This document shows, in pieces, positions 9,598 through 18,218 of a stretch of 64,000 nucleotides of DNA. Source of the DNA: an uncultured bacterium (lineage in GTDB: Bacteria; Edwardsbacteria; AC1; EtOH8); contig CALMGM010000005.1 of assembly GCA_937863685.1 (NCBI GenBank), positions 186,001 through 250,000 of the forward strand, given 5' to 3'. A model generated the notes under the pieces. That model did no database searches. It was not told where the DNA came from and saw nothing but the letters and a program-made list of their open reading frames with translations. Positions within the stretch are counted from its first letter, which is position 1. Each line of letters opens with the position of its first letter. The translations under genes and the position numbers were made by a program.

Positions 9598-10128
9598 TCA
9601 CTTTCCCTGGGCCAGAACGTTGAGCTGGAAATCCTTCCAGGTGGCCACCAGGCTGCCTTTCATATAAAGGTTGATGACCATATATTTGTCGTTAAGATCG
9701 GCATAATATAGATGCGACATCTTCTGGATGAAAGTGACCGCTTCCTGGAACATTATCGGCAGCTCGCTCTGGGGATAGGTGAATTGCCCAGTCCCCAGAT
9801 AGCAGGCCTTATCCTTCTCCTGTAGTTCCAGATAACAGTTCAGCACCAGGCTGTCCGGCCAGGCCAGCGCCGTTATGGAGGTGCTGATCAGTTTGCTGCT
9901 GATGCCCTGCGCCCGGCTGTTGTAAGCGGTCAGCTTAAGAGCGATCAGGTCGGCTACCGTAAATCCCGCCTGCTTATCGTAAGAATCGGGAAGATATTTA
10001 TAAAGACCCGAAGAGACATCTTCCGCGACAACCGTCTCGTCTTTTTTCTTATCATTCTTCTTTTCGGCATAAAGAAGCGAAACCATAAATAGGGAAGTGA
10101 TCAATACTAAAAATAACGGTTTCCTCAT
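9598..10128 (-). CDS. Exported protein of unknown function
   Basis: I do not recognise the family. The 176-residue product starts with a clear signal peptide (MRKPLFLVLITSLFMVSLLYA) followed by a short Lys/Asp-rich linker, so it is periplasmic or surface-exposed. The rest is a mixed alpha/beta sequence with YKYLPDSYDKQAGFTVADL and two Cys. The ATG at 10128 is chosen because AGGAGG lies seven bases upstream and the signal peptide starts exactly there. It is followed five bases later by the hydrolase gene, so the two are probably co-transcribed. Confidence 0.6.
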   Translation of the reverse strand: MRKPLFLVLITSLFMVSLLYAEKKNDKKKDETVVAEDVSSGLYKYLPDSYDKQAGFTVADLIALKLTAYNSRAQGISSKLISTSITALAWPDSLVLNCYLELQEKDKACYLGTGQFTYPQSELPIMFQEAVTFIQKMSHLYYADLNDKYMVINLYMKGSLVATWKDFQLNVLAQGK

Positions 10129-10175
10129 TATCTGTCCTCCTTTAAAGACTTTCCCGCAAATTAACAATATTTTTT

Positions 10176-11807
10176 TTAATCCAAGATCAAATCCGGAAGT
10201 TTATCGTCCCGCTTTATCCGCTCCGCCATGCTGTCGCTTATCATTTTTCGAAGAGCCATTATCGGAACATACTTCTTGAAATTGATGCGGTCCGGCCCCA
10301 CCATCTCCTCATCCATCAGCATTTTCTTTAACAAATCAAAAAGCCCCCTTATCTCGGCATGTTTCTTTTCTTGAAGCCGCTTCAGTTGTCTAGTCAGGGC
10401 TTCCTTCTGCATCTTCTCTGGTGCTTGGTTTATCTTCTTTTTCAGGTCCTGCTCGTCCAGCACGTATTTCATTGCTAGTGGTTGGGCCACGGCTTTCTTG
10501 ATAGCTATCAAAACATGATCGACCCCTCCTTGGTCTTTCTCCATTTTCATTTCTGATAGCTGTGGTGAATCGCAGGTGGCGTTCATCTCGTAGGCCCTTT
10601 CGTGGGCTATCTTCATTGATTCCTTCATCAGCTGGACTATCAGCGGATCAATGGATTTAATCTCCATCAGTTGTTCCGCTTTGAGATCGTGCAGCCAGAA
10701 CTGAACGGTCTGAATGGCCGAATTACGCACCGCCTCAAGATAGATCTGAACGCTCAAAGGATTTTTGTCAAGATACTGAAGGACCGATTCGTCGGTCGGT
10801 TCGACCTTCCTGTCCCGGCCAGTGTACACTCCGGAGGTGATCTCGAACCCTTGGCCCAGGCAGATATAATCCTTGGTATCGTTGAAAAATAGCCTGCCCA
10901 TAAAATATTTGGTTTCATCGGCCGGACGGTATTTGACCAACACATGGGTGCCCTCCGGCAGGCCGGGTTGGTCGTCTTTTATTTTCAGTACCTGCCGCAG
11001 GTCAAAATACCGGTCGTTGCCTTCGGCATCCTTAAGCTTTGGCAGCAGTTTGGCCAGCTCCATTTTTTGTTCCTTGTTCAGCTGGCTGAGGTTCTCCGAT
11101 GGACGATATCGCATGGCCCGGCGGTTGACCTCGTCGTATTCTGTCTTCAGCCGCTCCATCTCCTCGGAATGCTGGGCGATGGAAATACTGTCGTGCAGCA
11201 ACGCCTCCAGCTGTTCCACCGTCTGCTCCAGGTCTTTCTTCTCGTTCTCAATGGCCACAATGGTCTCCTCGGCCATCTTCATGGCTTCCTCGCGGGCTTG
11301 GCTGATCTCTTGTTGTTTCTTCTCCTCGCTGACGCCGCTGTTCTTCACTTCCATTATCTTGGCGGTAAGCAGTCCGATCTTGTTCCTCTCGGACTCATAA
11401 AGATCCTTAAGCTTGGCTATGGCGGCGCTATGGTCACGCCGCTCCTTTTCCAATTTCATCAAGCGAAGAGCATATACTTTGTTGGCCACGGTGATGGCCC
11501 GCTCCTTGTCCCCGCTGAAAGCGGTGGGGGCATAATAGACCAGAGTATCGGTCTTATACTGGCCGGCCAGCTCGATCTTGTCCCCCAGCAGATTGGCCAC
11601 CACCTCGGAGATATCAACCATCAGGGCCTCCTTGGCGCTCATGGTCATCTGGGGGCTGCCCCCGAACATCTTCATCACGGTTTTTTCCTTATCGCGCAGA
11701 TCCTCTATGGTCAGGACTATGCTCGGTTCCATTACCTTGCCGTCCGGCATTATCACCATTATCTTCCCTTGGGGGGCCTGTTTTTTCCCTGCAGTCATAT
11801 CAGTCAT
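10176..11807 (-). CDS. Large cytoplasmic protein with central coiled coil, unknown function
   Basis: I do not recognise this 543-residue protein. It has no signal peptide or membrane segment. Residues from about 100 to 220 are strongly charged with heptad-like spacing, predicting a long coiled coil (for example SEEKKQQEISQAREEAMKMA). A compact domain follows at about 245-345, containing VLVKYRPADETKYFMGRLFF. A second helical, Lys/Glu-rich region covers about 440-543. The start MTDMTAGKK has no obvious Shine-Dalgarno. The gene stands alone between the exported-protein gene and the MFS gene on the same strand. A structural or scaffold role is possible but unsupported. Confidence 0.6.
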   Translation of the reverse strand: MTDMTAGKKQAPQGKIMVIMPDGKVMEPSIVLTIEDLRDKEKTVMKMFGGSPQMTMSAKEALMVDISEVVANLLGDKIELAGQYKTDTLVYYAPTAFSGDKERAITVANKVYALRLMKLEKERRDHSAAIAKLKDLYESERNKIGLLTAKIMEVKNSGVSEEKKQQEISQAREEAMKMAEETIVAIENEKKDLEQTVEQLEALLHDSISIAQHSEEMERLKTEYDEVNRRAMRYRPSENLSQLNKEQKMELAKLLPKLKDAEGNDRYFDLRQVLKIKDDQPGLPEGTHVLVKYRPADETKYFMGRLFFNDTKDYICLGQGFEITSGVYTGRDRKVEPTDESVLQYLDKNPLSVQIYLEAVRNSAIQTVQFWLHDLKAEQLMEIKSIDPLIVQLMKESMKIAHERAYEMNATCDSPQLSEMKMEKDQGGVDHVLIAIKKAVAQPLAMKYVLDEQDLKKKINQAPEKMQKEALTRQLKRLQEKKHAEIRGLFDLLKKMLMDEEMVGPDRINFKKYVPIMALRKMISDSMAERIKRDDKLPDLILD

Positions 11808-11874
11808 TTTTTAGGTTAAAGGTTCAAATATAATATGTCAATTTAACATAAAACACTGCCAAATTTCAACCACA

Positions 11875-13086
11875 TTATAACCAGTAAAGCCTCCGGTTCC
11901 TCCAGAATAAATATATCAGGGTAATCAGACATACGGCTGCCCCGACCTGCAAGGCTGCCGGGGCTCCGAATTGGCCGGCGATGCTTCCGGCAATAAAGCT
12001 TCCTACCGGCATCATGCCCATGAAGACGAAGGTGAATACGCTCATCACCCGGCCCCTGATATCGTCCGGAGCAATGCTCTGGATTATAGTATTTATGGTG
12101 GCCACCTGACTCACCATGGTGAATCCGACGAACGGAAGGCAGGCGATCGAAAGGATTAAATTATTGGAGAGGGAAAATACGGTTACCGCCACCGTGAAGA
12201 CCAGCCCGCTTACCAGGACATATGCGCCGCGCCGCTTCATTTGACTGAAAGCAGCTAAGCTGATAGCCCCAATTATTGCCCCGATGCCCACCGAGGTCAT
12301 CAGCAGACCGAAGCCCCGGGCCTGAAGGTGAAGTATATCCCGGGCGAATATCGGCATCAGCACCGCATAGGGCATCCCGAAAATACTGAATATAGCCACT
12401 ATTCCGATCAAGGATATTATCACCGGATGATGCCAAACATAGCCCAGCCCCACTTTCATCTCTTCCCAAGCCGATTTTTTGAGCACCTGCTGGGGCCGAT
12501 ACTCTCCTCGTATCAGGTTAAGCCCGTAGATAACGGCCAAGAAACTCACACCGTTGATTAAAAAGCAACCGGCCGGACCTACCATGGCATACAACACTCC
12601 GGCCAGAGCTGGTCCCAGTATCCTGGCGGTATTAAAAATGGTGGAGTTCAGGGCGATGGCATTCATCAAGTCCTTTCGTCCCGCTAACTCCACGGTATAG
12701 GCCTGCCGGGCCGGGGCGTCAAAAGCAAACACCGAACCCGACAGGGCACTCAGCATAATAATATGCCATATCTTAAGATATTTGAAATGAGTCAGATAGG
12801 CCAGGGTAAAGGCCAGCAACATCATGATGGTCTGAGTAGCTATCAGAAGTTTCTTTTTGCTCACCCGATCCGCTGCCACGCCGCCGGGAAGGGAAAGAAT
12901 AAGGATGGGTGCCGAGCCTATGGCCGAAACGGTCCCCAGTAAAAATGCCGAATCAGTCATATTGAGAACCAGCCAGCTAAGGGCCACCTGCTGTATCCAG
13001 GTGCCGATCAGCGACACCAGCTGTCCCGTCCAGTAAAGCCTAAAATTGCGGTGCCTCAGGGAAGCAAAGGTTGTTTTAAGATCCAT
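11875..13086 (-). CDS. Major facilitator superfamily exporter (EntS/MFS_3-like)
   Basis: A 403-residue inner-membrane transporter with about 12 hydrophobic segments. The N-terminal signature FRLYWTGQLVSLIGTWIQQ and the loop GGVAADRVSKKKLL are typical of the MFS_3/enterobactin-exporter group of drug and siderophore exporters. A central soluble loop carries RGEYRPQQVLKKSAWEE. No neighbouring siderophore genes are present, so the substrate is unknown. The ATG at 13086 has no strong ribosome site. The gene is divergent from the membrane-protein gene at 13164, with 77 bases shared between the two. Confidence 0.85.
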   Translation of the reverse strand: MDLKTTFASLRHRNFRLYWTGQLVSLIGTWIQQVALSWLVLNMTDSAFLLGTVSAIGSAPILILSLPGGVAADRVSKKKLLIATQTIMMLLAFTLAYLTHFKYLKIWHIIMLSALSGSVFAFDAPARQAYTVELAGRKDLMNAIALNSTIFNTARILGPALAGVLYAMVGPAGCFLINGVSFLAVIYGLNLIRGEYRPQQVLKKSAWEEMKVGLGYVWHHPVIISLIGIVAIFSIFGMPYAVLMPIFARDILHLQARGFGLLMTSVGIGAIIGAISLAAFSQMKRRGAYVLVSGLVFTVAVTVFSLSNNLILSIACLPFVGFTMVSQVATINTIIQSIAPDDIRGRVMSVFTFVFMGMMPVGSFIAGSIAGQFGAPAALQVGAAVCLITLIYLFWRNRRLYWL

Positions 13087-13101
13087 TGTTTTCGGCCATG
13101 G

Positions 13102-13130
13102 TTGACAAACCGTTATTTGGTTGTTATCAT
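13102..13130 (+). promoter_or_regulatory. Consensus-like sigma70 promoter
   Basis: TTGACA at 13102-13107 and TATCAT at 13125-13130 are 17 bases apart, in the divergent gap upstream of the gene starting at 13164. The predicted start site lies near 13137, leaving a leader of about 27 bases with AAAGGGAT as ribosome site. Confidence 0.75.
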
Positions 13131-13163
13131 TACTTCAAAAGATACAGAGTATAAAGGGATCAA

Positions 13164-13877
13164 ATGCCAAAAAAAATCATATTTGTACATACCCTTATGT
13201 TATTGGCAGCCGGATATGGTCTGGCTCAAACTAACTGCCCCTTCGGTCTGACCGACGACCCCGCCCCCGGCCAGTGCGGAAGCTATATTGACGGCAATGG
13301 GGACAACATCTGCGATAAATCCCAGGATCTCGCTCAATCAAGTATAGCCTCTACCGGAGGAGCTGGGACTAACAGCCCGGCTTCTGTTGAGGAACCATCC
13401 GAAAACGACAATTCCGCCGTGGCCGAGCAAGAATCGGAAGCCCTGCCAGAACCGGAGGTCCTGAACGCTCCGGAGGTCAACCCGGAAAAACAAGCCGGAA
13501 CAATGGTATCTTCTTCGCCCAAAAGGAACCCAATAAAATTGAACCGCCTCAATTATCACCCCTGGCTTCTGCTGTTTATGGTTGCAGTATTGGCTATTGT
13601 CGGAGAAATATGGCAGAGACAGGACTCAAATAAGATCCTCCCGATCCAGACTGCCTGGAATTGGATGCTACTGACCAGTTTTTTTGCCAGTTCGCTGACC
13701 GGCCTATACTTTATCCTGCCGCCGGGATCCCGGCCTACGATAACCTTCAATTTGTCCTACTGGCACAGCATTACCGGATTGGTATTCATTTATATAGGGC
13801 TATATCATGCCCTCCGGCGGGCCACCTGCCTGATTAGAGGGGCCAGGACATGCATCAAGAGAACGCCTTGCTGCTGA
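13164..13877 (+). CDS. Exported Cys-rich membrane protein, DUF4405/cytochrome b-like C-terminus
   Basis: A 237-residue protein with a signal peptide (about 1-21). A conserved-looking Cys/Asp motif follows: NCPFGLTDDPAPGQCG then GNGDNICDKSQD. A low-complexity Pro/Glu/Ser linker comes next (about 60-120), then two or three membrane segments (about 130-225) ending in a Cys-rich tail. His residues in SYWHSITG and GLYHALRR sit on neighbouring hydrophobic helices, which resembles heme-binding cytochrome b561/DUF4405 proteins. A role in membrane redox chemistry is therefore inferred, not shown. AAAGGGAT precedes the ATG, and a good promoter lies at 13102-13130. It converges on the next gene with a one-base gap. 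Confidence 0.6.
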   Translation: MPKKIIFVHTLMLLAAGYGLAQTNCPFGLTDDPAPGQCGSYIDGNGDNICDKSQDLAQSSIASTGGAGTNSPASVEEPSENDNSAVAEQESEALPEPEVLNAPEVNPEKQAGTMVSSSPKRNPIKLNRLNYHPWLLLFMVAVLAIVGEIWQRQDSNKILPIQTAWNWMLLTSFFASSLTGLYFILPPGSRPTITFNLSYWHSITGLVFIYIGLYHALRRATCLIRGARTCIKRTPCC

Positions 13878-13878
13878 T

Positions 13879-14715
13879 TTAAGGCAGTGGCGGCACCACC
13901 CTCTTTCCCCTGGCACTGCCGGGGGAATTGTCGAACACTTCTATCACGTGATAGACCGCAACAATGGATTTTCTGGGAGCCGCTCCGTGGAAGTAATCAT
14001 GAATGCCATTTACATATTCCACCACCTGTCTCTGGTATTCCGTAAGCTCCGGATCATTGGGATCGATCAACTGGGTTATGGCCCGGACCTCAAATGATGG
14101 AATATCCAAAAAAACAATAGAAACCGCCGGGTCGGTCATCTGATTTAAAAAGGTGTGGGTGGCAAAATCCGGTTTGGCATATAGCTCCAAAGAAACCTGC
14201 TTGGTATCATCCAGCAGGTCTCTTCTCCGGCCGTAGAGGTCCATCAGCCAATTCAATTTATAGTCCATTGCCGAATCTGTTGAAGAATGAAGCTCGTCCA
14301 GCAACTTACCAATGGCATCCGGCTCGGGAAGAAATCCCATCCCCTTTACCGCATTATTGATGGTCGTCCGGCTGTCGGAACGTCTGCATCCATGGCTGGC
14401 CACCATTCCGCTATGTGGCCCGGCAAAACCCGGCATCTCCTGTTTCTTGATGCCTTCCAAGGACTTTATCCTCTCCTTAAGGTTCCATTCCATAAAGATC
14501 GCCGAAAGGTGCTGGATGGTAAAATCCTGCCACCGGCCCTCCACTTTTGCGCGGATGGTTCCCGCCCCGGCTTTTTTCAGATCGATATTATCCTGTCGGC
14601 AGTATTTGCCATCCCTCCAGAATTCAGCGCCCTCGGGCAGTTCGTTTTTCCCGGCGGCAAAAAGGTTTACTGATAAAAGGCAGATAGCGGCGGATATAAA
14701 AACCAATTTCAACAT
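13879..14715 (-). CDS. Exported protein of unknown function
   Basis: I cannot place this 278-residue protein in a family with confidence. It begins with a signal peptide (MLKLVFISAAICLLSVNLFA). A Cys in GKYCRQDN and another in SHGCRRSD could form a disulfide. The C-terminal third (SIVFLDIPSFEVRAI to AVYHVIEVFDNSPGS) has the beta-strand rhythm of split-barrel flavin-binding proteins, but this is only an impression. AAGGAG lies at a normal distance before the ATG. The neighbouring larA is on the same strand 63 bases upstream, so they may share a transcript. Confidence 0.55.
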   Translation of the reverse strand: MLKLVFISAAICLLSVNLFAAGKNELPEGAEFWRDGKYCRQDNIDLKKAGAGTIRAKVEGRWQDFTIQHLSAIFMEWNLKERIKSLEGIKKQEMPGFAGPHSGMVASHGCRRSDSRTTINNAVKGMGFLPEPDAIGKLLDELHSSTDSAMDYKLNWLMDLYGRRRDLLDDTKQVSLELYAKPDFATHTFLNQMTDPAVSIVFLDIPSFEVRAITQLIDPNDPELTEYQRQVVEYVNGIHDYFHGAAPRKSIVAVYHVIEVFDNSPGSARGKRVVPPLP

Positions 14716-14777
14716 GCGTTCTCCTTATAATTGGATTGATGTCTAATGCAGAATAAGATGACAGCCGGGATTTCCGG

Positions 14778-16055
14778 TTATAGATGTCGCCTCTCCAACA
14801 TGATGGAGTCGGCCTGCGGAGCCAAGTAGCATTTAAAATCAATCCCGTGCTTGTGCTTCAGGTATTCAATAGCACTTTGGCAGTCAGGCATGAATTTGAA
14901 TTTCAGTTCTTCGGCCTTGGTTTTCTCGATGCTACTTATCAGCAGAACCTCGCATTTATCCATAACCAGAGCCGTAGCATAAGCCCGATGGGCCTCGGCA
15001 GTTATATTTTCCTCGGGTGTAGCTAATATTTCTTTTATTGAATGCCGCTCCATCCAATGACCGAACCCATCCTGCCCTATCCCCTCCCGGCACTGGCCTA
15101 CTAACACAATGGTCCCGCCCGGTTTTATCGCGCATTCCAGGTTATTAAGCATCCTTTGCATCTGGTATAGATTTATGTCGCGTGGATATCCTCCGGCCGA
15201 AGCGATGATGCAATCCGCCAATCCCCCATACTCAACCGACCACACTTTACGGCACAGCTCTACCCCCGATTCCCAGGCCCTCTGCCAGTGCCCGGCGAAT
15301 AGGCCGGCAATTTTGTCGTCCGGGGTAGGGACTACGTTAATCAGGAAGTCAATTCTTGCTAGCGAAGCTGCTTCGACCATCTCAAGGTGGATGGGATTCT
15401 TATCCAGCTGTCCCGGCCCGTTCTTGCGACGGACGATCATGGCGTGGTTGGCGGCAATTGAATTTCGTGAGGCGCAGCCCGGCATGACAGCTTTACGGCC
15501 TCCGGAATAACCCGCCAGATAATGCGGGGTGATCTTGCCGGTGGCAATAATGAAATCGCTCTCCAGTAGCCGCTGATTCACCTCCACTTCACGGCCGCTT
15601 GTCAGACGGTTTAGGGCGATGCAGTTTTGGTCGCAGTTATGGGCATACAGGTTCAGCTGGTCGAAGGCCTTTGGTCCATACATAGTCTCCCGTTCCTCGC
15701 AGCTGGGCGCCCGGTGACTTCCGGCGGCGATAAGGAGATCGGCCTGGTTTGGGCCGATCCCGGCTTTATGAAACGCATCCAACAGGCGATCCATGATCAA
15801 GGAATAATAGGGAACCACCCGGGTATGGTCGCTGGCGATTATCAGGGGTTTTTGGGGATTGCTTTTTTTTAAAAGGTCCAAAAGCGGGAGCGATCCTATG
15901 GGTTCCTGCAAGGCTTTGTCAATAGCAGCGGGAATGTTCCCGATAGCAGCAGCCATTGAAACCGAAAGTGTTTTAAGAAGGTTCTTTTCGGAAATATCAA
16001 ACTTAAGATAAGTGTCACCGTATGCTAATTCAATATTTTTAAAAGCTGAAGGCAT
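14778..16055 (-). CDS. larA: LarA-family nickel-pincer 2-hydroxyacid racemase
   Basis: The protein (about 425 residues) matches the lactate racemase family, which uses a nickel-pincer nucleotide cofactor to racemise lactate or related 2-hydroxyacids. The active-site pattern is complete: Asp and Arg in ASDHTRVVP, His in AGSHRAPS, His and Lys in ITPHYLAGYSGGRKAVMPG, and His in AANHAMIV. The cofactor-making genes larB, larC and larE are not in this window, so they must be elsewhere if the enzyme is active. Many relatives act on other hydroxyacids, so the substrate is uncertain. The ATG at 16055 begins MPSAFKN; a TTG two codons upstream is an alternative, and neither has a strong ribosome site. 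Confidence 0.85.
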   Translation of the reverse strand: MPSAFKNIELAYGDTYLKFDISEKNLLKTLSVSMAAAIGNIPAAIDKALQEPIGSLPLLDLLKKSNPQKPLIIASDHTRVVPYYSLIMDRLLDAFHKAGIGPNQADLLIAAGSHRAPSCEERETMYGPKAFDQLNLYAHNCDQNCIALNRLTSGREVEVNQRLLESDFIIATGKITPHYLAGYSGGRKAVMPGCASRNSIAANHAMIVRRKNGPGQLDKNPIHLEMVEAASLARIDFLINVVPTPDDKIAGLFAGHWQRAWESGVELCRKVWSVEYGGLADCIIASAGGYPRDINLYQMQRMLNNLECAIKPGGTIVLVGQCREGIGQDGFGHWMERHSIKEILATPEENITAEAHRAYATALVMDKCEVLLISSIEKTKAEELKFKFMPDCQSAIEYLKHKHGIDFKCYLAPQADSIMLERRHL

Positions 16056-16191
16056 AAGCAATTAAAATCCAATAAATTAATAGATACATCAGGGAAACTA
16101 GATTTGTAACTATAACTCTTATTCCGGATGATAGTCAAGAACAAATTTTGTTGGATTTCCTTTGGTTTTTATCAGACAAAATAAAAGGCTC

Positions 16192-16220
16192 TTTACATTC
16201 GGACAAAATTTTAGTATAAT
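16192..16220 (+). promoter_or_regulatory. Sigma70-like promoter of tRNA-Lys
   Basis: TTTACA at 16192-16197 and a perfect TATAAT at 16215-16220 are 17 bases apart. The predicted start is near 16227, about 11 bases before the tRNA. This supports a bacterial host. Confidence 0.8.
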
Positions 16221-16237
16221 AATTGTCTTGCAAAAAT

Positions 16238-16313
<76 letters not shown>

Positions 16314-16320
16314 GATAATT

Positions 16321-16346
16321 AAAAGGCAACCAATAGGTTGCCTTTT
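16321..16346 (+). terminator. Rho-independent terminator of tRNA-Lys
   Basis: An 11-bp perfect stem (AAAAGGCAACC with its complement) encloses loop AATA and is followed by a run of T residues (GCCTTTTTTGTTTT), seven bases after the tRNA CCA. Confidence 0.9.
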
Positions 16347-16466
16347 TTGTTTTATACTGGCTTGGGCCTTCTTTAACGGTTTGTGCCTTATTTGTGCCAT
16401 AGCTTTCTGAAGATGCCCATTTGAAATGTAAAAAGGTATTTAGTGGTTTCGCATGAACCCGAGTAT

Positions 16467-16895
16467 TCAAACGATTAAAATGCTCCAAGTGCCAACACCA
16501 CCCCACCACGTTCTGTGAAAAACAATTCGGATATTACCTTCAGGTTCAATCAGGGGTTGCAATGCCTGTAAGAACCGCCATTCGTAACATATTGGTTCAT
16601 ACTCTCCACGATCATGATAATTCTCCCATCTATAATGATGTGCGGCTTCATGTACATAAGTTGTTGCATTGGATATGGCGGTTAATTGTTTCCATGCTGT
16701 ATTATTAACGGGTGGGGAATGTAATTTAATGTGCACCAGCCGGGGACGGCTCCCAATAAACGCTAAACCACCAGTTGGAAGATCAGTCCGGAAAACCACT
16801 TCGTCAATGTTCGAATATACAAATTTATCGTAACCGACAAGTTTAAGGCAATAGAGAATATCCTCGGGAATGTAGATTTTATTCATGCTCCTCAT
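16467..16895 (-). CDS. Small HExxH metallopeptidase-like protein
   Basis: A 142-residue protein with TYVHEAAHHYRW at about residues 79-90, a zinc-binding HExxH motif. Glu residues some 15-20 positions later (YEPICYEWRFLQ) could supply the third ligand as in gluzincins. No signal peptide is visible. The family is unknown to me. It could be an ImmA-like protease acting on a phage or ICE repressor, which would fit its position beside the integrase, but no HTH partner is adjacent. AGGAGG lies nine bases before the ATG at 16895. It is the most tRNA-proximal gene of the element. Confidence 0.6.
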   Translation of the reverse strand: MRSMNKIYIPEDILYCLKLVGYDKFVYSNIDEVVFRTDLPTGGLAFIGSRPRLVHIKLHSPPVNNTAWKQLTAISNATTYVHEAAHHYRWENYHDRGEYEPICYEWRFLQALQPLIEPEGNIRIVFHRTWWGGVGTWSILIV

Positions 16896-16916
16896 TATGG
16901 CGTACCTCCTTTATTA

Positions 16917-17978
16917 TTATCCTCTAACCATAGCATGATTGATCTTGTATTGTCCTTTGGTTTCCTTTAATGTTTGTGGCTCTTGGTTTTCTTGTTTTAA
17001 ATAATTCAGCTTTCCGACAGCTTCCTGGAGATGCTCCTGCGACAAATGAGAATATCTCATTGTCATTTTTATATCCTTATGACCCAGGAGTTGCTGAATA
17101 ACTTTTAGGTTCGCACCAGACATTACTAAGTGGCTGGCAAAGGTATGCCTAAGATCGTGAAACCTAAAATCAATAATTTGGCATTTCTTCAGCCCTGCCT
17201 CGAAGTTTCTTCTAAGGTTTGCCTTAATATCATCAGAAAAAACTTTATCGCTTTTTTTAGTGGCAGATAGATCAAACAGCATCTTGTATATAATGTCATT
17301 CATCGGAATTATTCTCCTTTCATTTGTTTTTGTCTTTTCCACAACGACAAGTTTATTCTTCAAATCAATATCCCTCCAGACAAGATTTAGTATCTCGGAT
17401 CTTCTTAAGCCTGTATTCAAGGCAAATGTTACTATGATTTTGGCTCCCCTGGGGAGAACATCCAATAACCTTGCAGCTTCTTCCTTGCTTAGAAATCTCA
17501 ATCTCCCTGGTGGCTCCTTTAGTAGCTTGATACCTTTCATCGGGGTTGACAATAAATAACCCCATTGTATGGCCTTATTTAACATATGTCGCAAGCAGGC
17601 AAGGTCGCGGTTAACACTAGCTGGTTTTAAATTCTTTCTACGCTCCTCCTTATAAGATTCAATATCCTGGGGTTTGATATCTGTAAGGTATTTGCCCTTG
17701 AAGAATAAATTCAACGCCTTAATATTAGTGATGTTTAAAGTATACGATTTCTCTGATTTATTTATTTTTGCATACTTCAAATATTCCTCAGAATAATTTT
17801 CAAACAGAATTTTATTTGTTTCCTGAATTCCCAAATGTTCTTTTCTTGCAATCTTGACTTCAATGTCTTTCAGAGTTAATTCAGCAACCTTTTTTGAATA
17901 TCCGATTCTTTTCCTGAATCGCTTGCCTTGGAAAATATAGTCTATGTACCATACTTTCCTTCTTTGATATATTCGCAT
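16917..17978 (-). CDS. int: Tyrosine recombinase (phage/ICE-type integrase)
   Basis: This 353-residue site-specific recombinase has an N-terminal Arm-type DNA-binding region (MRIYQRRKVWYIDYIFQGKR), a SAM-like core-binding domain (about 65-145) and a catalytic domain (about 160-330). The catalytic residues are all visible: Arg in NTGLRRSEILNL, His and Arg in FHDLRHTFAS, His in LLGHKDIKMT, and nucleophile Tyr in MRYSHL. AAGGAG precedes the ATG. It lies 604 bases from tRNA-Lys and next to an excisionase-like gene, the standard organisation at the end of a tRNA-integrated element. Its sequence differs strongly from the integrase at 35263-36519. Confidence 0.95.
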   Translation of the reverse strand: MRIYQRRKVWYIDYIFQGKRFRKRIGYSKKVAELTLKDIEVKIARKEHLGIQETNKILFENYSEEYLKYAKINKSEKSYTLNITNIKALNLFFKGKYLTDIKPQDIESYKEERRKNLKPASVNRDLACLRHMLNKAIQWGYLLSTPMKGIKLLKEPPGRLRFLSKEEAARLLDVLPRGAKIIVTFALNTGLRRSEILNLVWRDIDLKNKLVVVEKTKTNERRIIPMNDIIYKMLFDLSATKKSDKVFSDDIKANLRRNFEAGLKKCQIIDFRFHDLRHTFASHLVMSGANLKVIQQLLGHKDIKMTMRYSHLSQEHLQEAVGKLNYLKQENQEPQTLKETKGQYKINHAMVRG

Positions 17979-18012
17979 TTTATCTCCTTTTCTACTGCTT
18001 AACCGCAGACCT

Positions 18013-18216
18013 TTATAGTTTTACATCAAGAGCACGCTGGCTCCTTCCGATTACCTTTCTTTTTTTAAGCCAATCCTCTATTAACTCCTCGTCGAACCTT
18101 ACCAACCGCCCCAGTTTAAAATGAGGAATAATGCCATCATGAACCCAGCTATAAATCGTCATGGGCTTTACACACAGCTTTTCTGCAAGTGCATTTATGT
18201 CGATAAGGCTGTTCAT
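18013..18216 (-). CDS. xis: Excisionase-like HTH protein (helix-turn-helix 17 type)
   Basis: This 67-residue protein consists of one winged HTH of the MerR/AlpA type: DINALAEKLCVKPMTIYSWV and then PHFKLGRLVRFDEELIEDWL. Proteins of this kind act as recombination directionality factors or regulators in integrated elements. It starts two bases after the stop of the ATPase gene, so it is translated from the same message, and it precedes the integrase. Excisionase function is inferred from family and position. Confidence 0.8.
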   Translation of the reverse strand: MNSLIDINALAEKLCVKPMTIYSWVHDGIIPHFKLGRLVRFDEELIEDWLKKRKVIGRSQRALDVKL

Positions 18217-18218
18217 TT

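Noticed and set aside
10944-11819. 291-codon frame on the plus strand opposite the coiled-coil gene
   Set aside because: It mirrors the real minus-strand gene, has biased Leu/His/Gln composition and no ribosome site.
14778-16055. Complete lactate racemase operon
   Set aside because: Only larA is present; larB, larC and larE were not found in the flanking genes.
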